From assembly GCA_963668655.2 (NCBI GenBank), contig CAXXPQ010000002.1, positions 248,001 to 312,000 on the forward strand: 64,000 nucleotides of DNA, given 5' to 3'. The notes under the pieces are model-generated. The model was not told the DNA's origin. It did not search any database and saw only the letters and a list, made by a program, of their open reading frames with translations. The position numbers and the translations under genes are program-made. Of the stretch, positions 9,077 to 16,709 are shown one piece after another (position 1 is the stretch's first letter; each line of letters starts with the position of its first letter). The DNA comes from G963668655 sp963668655. Its GTDB lineage: Bacteria; Myxococcota_A; SURF-8.

Positions 9077-9955
9077 TCAGCGGGTGGAAGCGGCGTAGAA
9101 ATGCAGGATGGTCGCGTCTTTTACGTGGTAGCACTTCGGAATATCGGCGCTTTCCGGAAAGCCCACGTTTCCGCTTTCCACCCCGATAAAGCCCTGGCTC
9201 CAGTCCGCGTGAACCAGCGGATCGTTGTTGTTGTCGCTGGGTTTGTAGCCGTCCGAGGCTTCCGGTTCGAAGGTGACGCTTTGCGGAGTCGTGACGATCT
9301 GGGAGGCGGCGGCGACGTCCGTCAGCGAAACCACGGCCGCGCCTTCCGAAGCGAACCAGGTCAGATCCCCCAGGGCCACCGTCGCCGTCTGGCCGTCCTG
9401 ATCCACGGTCACCGAAATCGGATTCGTGACCGTGATATCCGCGTCGCCGTCCGCGGTTTCCTCGTCGCCGTCCTCGTCGCCGTCTTCCGGCGGATTCGCG
9501 TCCGTATAGGCCAGAAAAGCCGCCGCCGCATCCAGGCGATAGCAGCCACGCATCTCCGCGGCTTCTTCCCAGAACAGGTTTTTCGAATCCACCGCCACGG
9601 ATCCCTGGTCCAGCATCGCGCCGGCGACGAGTTCGCAATCGACGCTGGAGGAGCGGAAGCCGTCCGACGCCTCGAAGTCGAAGAACAGATCGCCCCGGCT
9701 TTGCGGCGGATCCAATTTGGCCAGGCCGCTGTCCACCAAGGCCGCCATGGAAACCACGTCCACGCCGTCCATGTCGATGGTTTCCACGTCCGCGAAGAAC
9801 AATCCCACTTCCTGATCCTCGAAACGCAGCGTCATATCCGCCTGCCCTTCCGACGAATCTCCGTCCACGTCATCTTCCGAACTGGATTGATCGCAGCCCA
9901 AGAGCAGCAACAGCGAGAGACACAGCAACACCCAACGGATTCCGGACATACGCAT
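9077..9955 (-). CDS. Lipoprotein with two tandem copies of an unknown domain, partner of the TonB receptor
   Basis: 292 aa. The ATG at 9955 has GAAGGAG upstream. The signal peptide ends in LLLLGC, so it is a lipoprotein. The mature protein is an internal duplication. Copy 1 contains FFDFEASDGFRSSSVDC and ends RGCYRLDAAAAFLAY; copy 2 contains VTFEPEASDGYKPSDNNND and ends KCYHVKDATILHFYA. A DGD-rich linker (EDGDEDGDEETADGDAD) joins them. The DGF/DGY core with a following hydrophobic beta segment is faintly like the sulfite-oxidase (molybdopterin-binding) fold, but I cannot establish this by eye. It is the first gene after the 10026-10134 leader and precedes the TonB receptor, so a ligand-capturing surface or periplasmic partner is plausible. 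Family unknown. Confidence 0.8.
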   Translation of the reverse strand: MRMSGIRWVLLCLSLLLLLGCDQSSSEDDVDGDSSEGQADMTLRFEDQEVGLFFADVETIDMDGVDVVSMAALVDSGLAKLDPPQSRGDLFFDFEASDGFRSSSVDCELVAGAMLDQGSVAVDSKNLFWEEAAEMRGCYRLDAAAAFLAYTDANPPEDGDEDGDEETADGDADITVTNPISVTVDQDGQTATVALGDLTWFASEGAAVVSLTDVAAASQIVTTPQSVTFEPEASDGYKPSDNNNDPLVHADWSQGFIGVESGNVGFPESADIPKCYHVKDATILHFYAASTR

Positions 9956-10025
9956 GATTTTCTCCTTCGACTATGAATTTCGGAATGAAAAACAAGGAAA
10001 GGCGGCGACGGACAGAACGGTCCGC

Positions 10026-10134
10026 TGGATACGCTCCTTTCCAAACACGGGAGGCGAGCCGGTTTCCCGAACCCGCCCTGTCGGTCCGCAAGCCATGGCC
10101 GAGGCGGTAGGCCGGCGGACTCGGAGCGTCTCCA
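10026..10134 (-). ncRNA. Candidate molybdenum-cofactor (Moco/Tuco-like) riboswitch
   Basis: Read on the minus strand, the 109-nt leader is closed by an 11-bp stem with one G-A mismatch: TGGA-G-ACGCTCC (10134-10123) with GGAGCGT-A-TCCA (10037-10026). Inside are GTCCGC (10120-10115) paired with GCGGAC (10089-10084), a GGCC/GGCC hairpin followed by ATGGCTTGCGGACC, and an 11-bp hairpin at 10077-10053 capped by a GAAA tetraloop. Conserved-looking single strands are CTCCGAGT after the closing stem and TTTGGAAAGGAG before its return. From memory this matches the general plan of the Moco RNA motif, which has CUCCGAG, AUGGCUU-CGGACC and GAAAGGAG segments and a GNRA hairpin. It ends about 70 nt before the lipoprotein start codon. 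The structure is seen directly; the class name rests on recall of the consensus. Confidence 0.68.
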
Positions 10135-10199
10135 CTTTATCCGACTGGTAAAAAAGGTCAAACAAATTCGGGAGGGGGTCGTTTTCGACACAAAGAATT

Positions 10200-10205
10200 A
10201 TTATA
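10200..10205 (-). promoter_or_regulatory. Probable -10 box of the riboswitch/TonB transcript
   Basis: A perfect TATAAT on the minus strand, about 65 nt before the riboswitch-like fold begins. A perfect TTGACA (10237-10232) lies upstream, but the spacing is 26 bp, too long for a standard promoter. No other good -35 is seen at 16-18 bp, so an activator may be needed. Confidence 0.4.
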
Positions 10206-10325
10206 CCGCGTTGTGTTTTACTACAGACTCATGTCAAGCAATTTACATAATGTGCCGATTCGAGCCGCGAGACGCGTGTCCCCGGAACGGATGCTCATCG
10301 GTCAAGACGCAAAGGAAAGGCGCTG

Positions 10326-10356
10326 AAAACGCACTCCGTCCGGAGGGCGCGTTTTT
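10326..10356. terminator. Bidirectional intrinsic terminator hairpin in the leuS / TonB-operon gap
   Basis: AAAACGC (10326-10332) pairs with GCGTTTT (10349-10355), with an inner CTCCG/CGGAG stem. On the plus strand it is followed by a T run (GTTTTTG); on the minus strand the outer stem also ends in TTTT. It could end leuS transcription about 300 nt past its stop codon, or a short plus-strand transcript. The remaining 10206-10654 sequence shows no supported gene. Confidence 0.5.
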
Positions 10357-10654
10357 GTCTCGTAACACCATGAAGATTCACGGGATTTCCGTGATTTTGC
10401 GTTCGTCCGGACGGAACCCGAAAATCGGCCGGTTCGGATTCGTTTTCGGACATGCGGAGTCCGATGCTGCTGGCGAAGATATTTCCAGTGATTTCATCAG
10501 GTTAAGGAAGAATTTTCCCGTTTTCATCCCGGATACGCACCGATAGGGACATAGGCGCTTTGACCCGGCCGGGGTGCATTCGGCGAATTCCAAAAGGATA
10601 TCGTCAGGTTATCCCGATTCGAATCGGCGTTTTCTCCACGGGCGAATAATACGC

Positions 10655-13072
10655 CTATTTGGCGACGATATTCACCAGCTTATTGGGAACCACCACCACC
10701 TTGCGAACCGGGGCCAGAAGGTGTTTTTGCACTTTTTCGTCCGCCAGGGCCAGTTTTTCCACCTCCGCCCGATCCATATCCCGTGGAACCTGGATCTGCC
10801 CACGCAGTTTTCCGTTGACCTGAACCACCACGGTGACGGTCTCGTCCACCAGCATGGCTTCGTCGTAACCGGGCCATTTCTCCTTGAAAATACTGGCGTT
10901 TTCGCCGTCGTGCCCCAGGGCGCGCCAGAGTTCCTCCGCAATGAAGGGCGCGAAGGGCGAAAGCAGAATCAGCAGCGATTCCAAGATCTTGGGATGCCGA
11001 GCGTCCTGGGAGCGCAGCTCGTTCGAAAGCGTCATCAGTTGCGCGATGGCGGTGTTGTAGGACAGGGCGGCGATGTCCTCGCCCACTTTTTTGATGCTGC
11101 GATGCAGAAGCCGCAGGCAGGAATCGGGCGCATTTTTATTCGTTCCGGATTGCACCAGATCCCAAAGTCGATCGAGAAAACGGCGGCAGCCCACGATGCC
11201 CTGGTCGTCGAAATCCCCGCCCAGCGTGAACGGGCCGATGAACATCAGGTACAAACGGAAGGTGTCCGCGCCGAAGCGAACGATGAAATCGTCCGGGTTG
11301 ACCACGTTGCCCTTGCTTTTCGACATCTTGCCGCCGTCCTTCGTGATGATTCCGTGGGCGCGGAAGGAGCGCGCGGGTTCCTCGAAGTCGAGATGGCCCA
11401 AGTCGTGCAGGACCATGGTGATGAAACGGAAATACAGCAAATGGCCAAAACTATGCTCCTTGCCGCCGATGTACATGTCCACCGGCAGCCAGCGTTTCGT
11501 GATCGCGGGATCGACGAAACCCGTTTCGCAGTCGTTGGACGGATAGCGCAGAAAGTACCAGGCGGAATCCAGGAAGTTGTCCGAAACGTCCGTCTCCCGC
11601 CGGGCCTCGCCGCCGCAGGACGGGCAGGCGGTGCGAGCCCAGGCCTCGTTCCGCGCCAGGGGGCTCTTGCCGGAGCCGTCCGGGATGTAGTCGTCCGACT
11701 CGGGCAGAAGCACGGGCAGATCCGTTTCCGGGACGGGGACCGTGCCGCATTTTTCGCAGTGCACGATGGGAATCGGCGGCCCCCAGTAGCGCTGGCGCGA
11801 GACGCACCAGTCGCGCAGGCGATAGTTGACGGATTTCTTGCCGATGCCCTTTTCGTCCAGCCAGTCGCAGACTTTCTCGATGCCCTCGCCGTCCTTCGTG
11901 CCGTCGAACGCGCCGCTGTTGATCATCTCGCCCGGCCCGGAATAAGCCTCGCCCAGGTCGCCCTGGGGTCGGCCGCCGGGGGCGATGACTTCCACGATGG
12001 GCAGGTTCTTGGCCTTGGCGAATTCGTAGTCGCGCTGGTCGTGGGCCGGAACGGCCATAATGGCGCCCGTGCCGTAGTCCATGAGCACGTAGTCCGAGAT
12101 GTAGATGGGAATACGCGCGCCGTTGACCGGGTTCACGGCGTAGCCACCCGTGAAAACGCCGGTTTTCTCCTTCACCAGTTCGGTGCGCTCGAAGCGCGAT
12201 TTCTTCTTCGTTTTTTCGCGGTAGGCGGCCACCTCGGCCCGCCGCTCGCCGGTGGTCACGCGGTCCACCAGTTCGTGCTCGGGCGCGAAGACCATATACG
12301 TCACGCCCCAGAGCGTGTCCGGGCGCGTGGTGAAGATCTCGAAGGGCGCGCCGTCTTCCAGGGTGAAGGCGACGGTGGCGCCGAAGCTTTTTCCGATCTT
12401 GTCGCGCTGGACGTTGGTGACGATCTCCGGCCAGTCGATTTTCTCCAGGTTTTCCAGAAGCCGGTCGGCGTAGTCGGTGATCTTGAAGAACCACTGGGAA
12501 AGCTCGCGCTGCTCCACCAGCGTATCGCCGTGGCGCTCGCAGTAACCGTCCTCCACCTGGCTGTCGGCCAAAACGGTCTTGCACTTCGGGCACCAGTTCA
12601 CGGGGGACTTGCGGCGCTCGGCCAGGCCGTTTTTGAACAATTGCAGGAAAATCCACTGGGTCCAGCGATAGTATTCCGGCGTGGTGGTGTCCACGCTGCG
12701 CTCCCAGTCGAACATGTTGCCGAGTTTCTTCAACTGATTTTCCCGGAAGTTGCGCACGTTGTCCGCCGTAAGCTTCGCGGGATGCTTGCCCACCTTCAGG
12801 GCGAAGTTTTCGGAGTGGATGCCGAAGGCGTCGAAGCCCATGGGCTCGAAGACCGTATGGCCGCGAAGCTTCATATAGCGCCCGAAGATGTCCGAGCCGA
12901 TGAAGGCGAAGCAGTTGCCCACGTGCAGTCCCTCGGCGGAGGGATAGGGGAACATCATCAGATTGTAATAGGGGTTGGGGGCGTTTTCCAGGTCGATCCG
13001 GTAATCTCCGCGCCGTTCCCAGATTTCGCGCCACTTGCTTTCCACCGCTGCGGGGTTGTACGCTTCACTCAT
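10655..13072 (-). CDS. leuS: Leucyl-tRNA synthetase
   Basis: 805 aa. I chose the ATG at 13072, preceded by AAGGAAAG; the maximal frame (to 13147) adds 25 residues without homology character. Class Ia synthetase charging tRNA-Leu with leucine in the cytoplasm. Visible signatures: the HIGH-type motif in YPSAEGLHVGN, a CP1 editing domain with TRPDTLWGV, two Cys-containing segments (NWCPKC and CEKCG), and the KMSKS loop in GGKMSKSKGNVVNPDD, followed by the helical anticodon-binding domain and a C-terminal domain ending KLVNIVAK. Length is slightly below the usual 820-860 aa. No T-box or other leader is apparent. It is divergent from the RCC1 lipoprotein gene. Confidence 0.97.
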   Translation of the reverse strand: MSEAYNPAAVESKWREIWERRGDYRIDLENAPNPYYNLMMFPYPSAEGLHVGNCFAFIGSDIFGRYMKLRGHTVFEPMGFDAFGIHSENFALKVGKHPAKLTADNVRNFRENQLKKLGNMFDWERSVDTTTPEYYRWTQWIFLQLFKNGLAERRKSPVNWCPKCKTVLADSQVEDGYCERHGDTLVEQRELSQWFFKITDYADRLLENLEKIDWPEIVTNVQRDKIGKSFGATVAFTLEDGAPFEIFTTRPDTLWGVTYMVFAPEHELVDRVTTGERRAEVAAYREKTKKKSRFERTELVKEKTGVFTGGYAVNPVNGARIPIYISDYVLMDYGTGAIMAVPAHDQRDYEFAKAKNLPIVEVIAPGGRPQGDLGEAYSGPGEMINSGAFDGTKDGEGIEKVCDWLDEKGIGKKSVNYRLRDWCVSRQRYWGPPIPIVHCEKCGTVPVPETDLPVLLPESDDYIPDGSGKSPLARNEAWARTACPSCGGEARRETDVSDNFLDSAWYFLRYPSNDCETGFVDPAITKRWLPVDMYIGGKEHSFGHLLYFRFITMVLHDLGHLDFEEPARSFRAHGIITKDGGKMSKSKGNVVNPDDFIVRFGADTFRLYLMFIGPFTLGGDFDDQGIVGCRRFLDRLWDLVQSGTNKNAPDSCLRLLHRSIKKVGEDIAALSYNTAIAQLMTLSNELRSQDARHPKILESLLILLSPFAPFIAEELWRALGHDGENASIFKEKWPGYDEAMLVDETVTVVVQVNGKLRGQIQVPRDMDRAEVEKLALADEKVQKHLLAPVRKVVVVPNKLVNIVAK

Positions 13073-13232
13073 GTTTCTTTCCTTCGATTCTCCCGTTTCG
13101 GCCGCACGGCCGGCCATCCTCCAGACAAGGAATAGAAGATAGTTCATCCTCCCCCCGGAGGCAAGGAAAAGGTGGCAATGTCAGAATGAATATGGCCGCA
13201 CGAGGGCGCTTGAAAACTCCCATCCAAATTTC

Positions 13233-13261
13233 TTGCATTTTCCATTTTTTAGACATACTCT
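13233..13261 (+). promoter_or_regulatory. Candidate promoter of the RCC1 lipoprotein gene
   Basis: TTGCAT at 13233-13238, a 17-bp T-rich spacer and TACTCT at 13256-13261. It is 32 bp before the ATG at 13294 and inside the over-extended open frame, which supports the shorter start. Confidence 0.45.
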
Positions 13262-13293
13262 GCGACAAACCTGAAACGAATGGAGGAAGTACG

Positions 13294-15450
13294 ATGTTGC
13301 GGATATTCATATTGCTGCTCTTGCTTGCGCTCTCTTGTGCATGTTCCTCGGATGACGGCGTGACCGACGGCGATACCGACGGAGACACCGACGGGAATAT
13401 CGATGGAGATATGGACGGAGATGCCGACGGTGACACCGACGGGAATATCGATGGAGACGTGGACGGAGATACCGACGGCGACACCGATGGAGATACCGAC
13501 GGCGACACCGATGGAGACACGGACGGTGATACCGATGGAGACACCGACGGCGACACGGACGGCGACACGGACGGTGATACCGATGGAGACACCGACGGGG
13601 ATACGGACGGCGACACGGACGGTGATACCGATGGAGACACCGACGGGGATACGGACGGCGATACCGATGGCGATACGGACGGCGATACCGATGGAGACAC
13701 GGACGGGGATACGGAACAAGGGGAAGACGACGTCGATTGGGGAAATCGCTGCATTCACATGAATGTCTGGGGAGATTACGATATCGGAAACGTGGTGCAA
13801 GGACGTTCCGTAACCAAGCACATCGCCATGTGCAACGTTTGCGAGGAAATGGTGATGTTGGATATCCACGAAAGCGCGGGAGCGGACGGACGTTGCGAAA
13901 GTCTCCGCATTGCCAACGTCACCGCCGCAGGGCAGGACTATCCCGCGATCGATGAAGAAAACCTCTTGCAACTGCTTTCGATCGAACTGGAACAGGACGA
14001 CTGCCTGGAGTTCGATCTCACCTTCGACACCACCAAAGTCGCCAGCCGTCCGGCGACGTTGGACTGCAACGTTCACGGCGGCTTTACGGACGGCTTCCAA
14101 TACTCCGTCACCGGCCATGCCGTCTCCGTTCCCTACGATACGCTGCCGGAAACCGAATGCCCCTCGGTCGAAGGTCTTTGCTACCGAAACGGCGTCTGTT
14201 ACGCCGAAGGAGTCGCTTTCCTGGAGAATCGCTGCCAGGTCTGCTCCCTGGATCCCGAAGTCTCATGGACGAGCGCCGCGCCGGGAAGTTCCTGTAACGA
14301 CAACGACGCCTGCACCTACGACGATAGCTGCGGAGAAGCCGACGCCTGCGCCGGCGTAGCGCAAACATGCCCCCCGACAATCGCGGCCATTTCGAGCTGT
14401 CACAAACACAATTGCGTTTTGACGGACGGCGGCGCGGTTTACTGCTGGGGCCGCAACGACGATGCCCAGTGCGGCATCGGCGACACCTCGACAAGGGTTT
14501 ACACCCCCACCCCAACCGTGGGACTCTCCTCCGGTGTAGCCCGGATCAGTGCGGGATACAAGCATACCTGCGCCCTGCTGGACGACGGAACCGTCAAATG
14601 CTGGGGGAAAGGCGCGAACGGCCGCCTGGGAAACAACGCCACGGAAACGTCCACCGCTCCCGTCGCCGTCTCCTCCCTCCCTTCCACCGTGCTTTCCGTC
14701 TCCGCAGGAGGAAGCCACACTTGTGTCGCGCTGGATACGGGAGCCGTTTACTGCTGGGGTTCCAACGAGCACGGCCAGGTCGGCCAGGAAACATTGGAGG
14801 ATTATCTCGTTCCCATGGTGGTGAATGGCCTGTCCGACGCCGTGGAGGTATCCGTCGGAAATATCCATAGTTGCGCCCGTCAATCCGACGGAAACGTCTT
14901 CTGCTGGGGAAGCAACGCCGAATTGCAAATCGGTCTCGAGGATCCGGAAACCTACAGCCACACCCCCTTAGCCATCCAGGGAGTGAGCGGGGCGACCGCC
15001 CTGTCTTCGGGAGATGGCCACACCTGCGCGCTGTTGGAAAACGGAAGCATAAAATGCTGGGGCAGCAACAGAATCGGCCAACTGGGAAACGACTCCCTGG
15101 AAGATTCTTCAACCCCGGTGGAGGTCATCGGCTTCAAGGACGCCGTCGCCGTAGGGGCGGGAACCAACAACTCGTGTTTCGTTCGGGCCAACGGCATGAT
15201 GCGTTGCGTCGGCACCAATAACGATGGCCAGCTCGGCAACGGCGGAACCACGGGCTGGGTCACGTTCCCTCGCGAACTGCCGCAGCTTCGTTCCGAAGTG
15301 AAGATGGTGGACATGGGCGCGTTTCACGTCTGCGCCCTGCTGGACGACGGGACCGTGAAATGCTGGGGTTCCGGAGGAAGCGGCCAGTTGGCGCGCGGCG
15401 AGAGCGACACGGAAAGCGCCCTGAGCCCCAAAGACATCATCTGGCCGTAA
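13294..15450 (+). CDS. RCC1-repeat lipoprotein with a long TDGD tetrapeptide linker
   Basis: 718 aa; ATG at 13294 after TGGAGGAAG. A lipoprotein signal peptide (LLLLLALSCAC) is followed directly by 29 tetrapeptides of TDGD type (residues about 24-139). Next comes an all-beta domain of about 120 aa resembling Ig-like ASH/choice-of-anchor domains (NVVQGRSVTKHIAMCNVCEE). Then a Cys-rich module (CQVCSLDPEVSWTSAAPG ... CTYDDSCGEADAC) matches modules in the giant protein at 20369-33226. The last 350 residues are seven RCC1-type blades, for example AGYKHTCALLDDGTVKCWG, AGGSHTCVALDTGAVYCWG and SGDGHTCALLENGSIKCWG, which would close a seven-bladed propeller. Each blade has a Cys pair. It is likely surface-anchored and protein-binding; the partner is unknown. 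Confidence 0.88.
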   Translation: MLRIFILLLLLALSCACSSDDGVTDGDTDGDTDGNIDGDMDGDADGDTDGNIDGDVDGDTDGDTDGDTDGDTDGDTDGDTDGDTDGDTDGDTDGDTDGDTDGDTDGDTDGDTDGDTDGDTDGDTDGDTDGDTDGDTDGDTEQGEDDVDWGNRCIHMNVWGDYDIGNVVQGRSVTKHIAMCNVCEEMVMLDIHESAGADGRCESLRIANVTAAGQDYPAIDEENLLQLLSIELEQDDCLEFDLTFDTTKVASRPATLDCNVHGGFTDGFQYSVTGHAVSVPYDTLPETECPSVEGLCYRNGVCYAEGVAFLENRCQVCSLDPEVSWTSAAPGSSCNDNDACTYDDSCGEADACAGVAQTCPPTIAAISSCHKHNCVLTDGGAVYCWGRNDDAQCGIGDTSTRVYTPTPTVGLSSGVARISAGYKHTCALLDDGTVKCWGKGANGRLGNNATETSTAPVAVSSLPSTVLSVSAGGSHTCVALDTGAVYCWGSNEHGQVGQETLEDYLVPMVVNGLSDAVEVSVGNIHSCARQSDGNVFCWGSNAELQIGLEDPETYSHTPLAIQGVSGATALSSGDGHTCALLENGSIKCWGSNRIGQLGNDSLEDSSTPVEVIGFKDAVAVGAGTNNSCFVRANGMMRCVGTNNDGQLGNGGTTGWVTFPRELPQLRSEVKMVDMGAFHVCALLDDGTVKCWGSGGSGQLARGESDTESALSPKDIIWP
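13363..13710 (+). repeat. Coding 12-bp tandem repeat, 29 copies (TDGD)
   Basis: Twenty-nine in-frame 12-bp units of the form ACC/ACG GAC/GAT GGN GAC/GAT. The first nine vary (TDGN, IDGD, MDGD, ADGD, VDGD); the last twenty are all TDGD at protein level. Synonymous variants alternate in longer blocks, which points to block duplications. The copy number should be prone to slippage. Confidence 0.95.
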
Positions 15451-15654
15451 GGATCGCCTCCCGCCGACACACGCATCCGGCGGCATAACCGGTCCATTAT
15501 AAAAAGACCCGGGCGGCCATTCCGCATCGGAACACGGGGAGGCTTCGTTTCACGCCGCTCGATCCGTAACGCCTTATACCTTATCTCTTATCTCTTCGTT
15601 CTGATCCGCCAATTGGATCTATCGGGAGAGAAATTCCCGGATTCCCCATGAATC

Positions 15655-15790
15655 ACAGTGCTCTCTAGTTTTTAATACTTTAAAGTACATTGTAAATTTT
15701 CTCTTTTATTTTTTTAAGTATTTTCAAGTATTTATAATATCAAAGACATCTCTTTCGCTCTCTATAAAAGAGCGAATAGTGACTTTTTAG
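15655..15790 (+). promoter_or_regulatory. AT-rich regulatory island upstream of the TIGR02147 gene
   Basis: A sharply AT-rich block in an otherwise GC-rich window. It holds the palindrome TACTTTAAAGTA, two copies of AAGTATTT about ten bases apart, a TATAAT box at 15733-15738 with no clear -35, and a perfect 8-bp inverted repeat TTCGCTCT/AGAGCGAA at 15754-15776 around a 7-nt loop. The inverted repeat lies downstream of the -10 box, so it could be an operator or a 5'UTR hairpin. The rest of the 15451-15837 gap shows no gene. Confidence 0.5.
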
Positions 15791-15837
15791 CCAAATTTTC
15801 GCTTGCCATTTTCCTCGCCGTCGGGCAAGCTGAAATC

Positions 15838-16668
15838 ATGAAACAGACCAAACACGACATTTACGAGTACATGGACTTCCGAAGCTATCTGAAAGATCGC
15901 TTCGCCGAACTGAAAAAGCGCGACCGGAAATACTCCCTGCGCTTTCTGGCCCGGCAGCTCGGCCTGTCCAGCAACAGCCATCTGAAAATGGTGATGGACG
16001 GAGATCACAACCTGTCCATGGAGCTGGCAAAAAAGGTGGCGGATTTCCTTGGGTTGGGTCGCATCGAGGGAGAATTCTTTCTTTCGCTCATCCGTTACGG
16101 GCAGGCGAAGGATACGCGGGAGAAGTCCACGGCCCTGACCGAGCTTCGCCGGGCCATTCCCTTTCGGAAGCTTCACCGGATCGGCCTCGACCAGTTCGAT
16201 TACTACAACGATCCGCTGGCCCTGACCCTGCGCGAGCTGGTGGCGCTTCCGGATTTCCGGGAGGATCCCGGGTGGATCGCCGCAAAGCTTCCCGGAAAGA
16301 CTCCGGCGAAGGAGATCCGGGCGGCGATCGAGAAACTGCTGCGTCTGAAACTTCTGGTGCGGAGCGAGGACGGCCGCCTCGAACAGTCCCACCGGCACAT
16401 CACTTCCGGGCACGGCTTCGGCGCCCATGCCCTGAAGGGATATTACGTCAACGGATTCGGAAGAGCGGCCGACTCGCTGGAAATTCCCGGGAATTTCCGG
16501 CATGTCGGCGGCGTCACCGCGTCCATATCCAAAGAAACGTACGATCGCATCGTGGATCGCTTTCAGGAATTCCTGAACGACGTGCGCGCGGAGATCGACG
16601 CCGACGAATCGCCCGACCGCGTGTATCAGCTCATGATGGGATTCTTCCCCATGAGCAAGGTCGATTAG
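15838..16668 (+). CDS. TIGR02147 family protein (DUF4423-like), probable regulator
   Basis: 276 aa. The N-terminus DIYEYMDFRSYLKDRFAELK and the HTH-like segment that follows (YSLRFLARQLGLSSNSHLKM, then LAKKVADFLGLGRIEGEFF) are typical of TIGR02147 proteins, known from Fibrobacter and many Deltaproteobacteria. The C-terminal half has the family's ITSGHGF and SISKETYDRIVDRFQEFLNDV segments. No membrane segment is present. The N-terminal part looks like a DNA-binding HTH, so a transcriptional regulator is likely but unproven. It starts after an AT-rich island with inverted repeats and is followed 41 bp later by a large lipoprotein gene, a pairing often seen for this family. The ribosome binding site is weak. 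Confidence 0.85.
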   Translation: MKQTKHDIYEYMDFRSYLKDRFAELKKRDRKYSLRFLARQLGLSSNSHLKMVMDGDHNLSMELAKKVADFLGLGRIEGEFFLSLIRYGQAKDTREKSTALTELRRAIPFRKLHRIGLDQFDYYNDPLALTLRELVALPDFREDPGWIAAKLPGKTPAKEIRAAIEKLLRLKLLVRSEDGRLEQSHRHITSGHGFGAHALKGYYVNGFGRAADSLEIPGNFRHVGGVTASISKETYDRIVDRFQEFLNDVRAEIDADESPDRVYQLMMGFFPMSKVD

Positions 16669-16709
16669 CTTTTGAAATCTGAGGTTTCCGGGTGGAATGG
16701 AGGATCGTG

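Noticed and set aside
7195..9189. 664-aa plus-strand frame opposite the TonB receptor
   Set aside because: Shadow frame; the receptor's plug and barrel motifs are clear on the minus strand.
10026..10134. Cobalamin riboswitch before the TonB receptor operon
   Set aside because: A B12 box would be the first guess for such a receptor, but the GCCACTG-type box and core are not there; the fold fits the Moco class better.
10290..10330. Cyclic-di-GMP (GEMM-I) riboswitch
   Set aside because: GACGCAAAG is present on the plus strand, but the preceding AAAGGGCAAACC-type segment and the second hairpin are missing, and no plus-strand gene follows.
10211..10546. 111-aa open frame in the leuS/TonB gap
   Set aside because: No ribosome site, crosses the bidirectional terminator, no recognisable family.
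10574..13135. 853-aa open frame opposite leuS
   Set aside because: Antisense frame of a high-GC gene with clear synthetase motifs; its translation has no family character.
13363..13710. CRISPR-like periodicity
   Set aside because: The 12-bp units are contiguous, in frame and without spacers.
13065..13754. SPSVSPSV-type low-complexity protein on the minus strand
   Set aside because: It is simply the reverse reading of the 12-bp TDGD repeat array.
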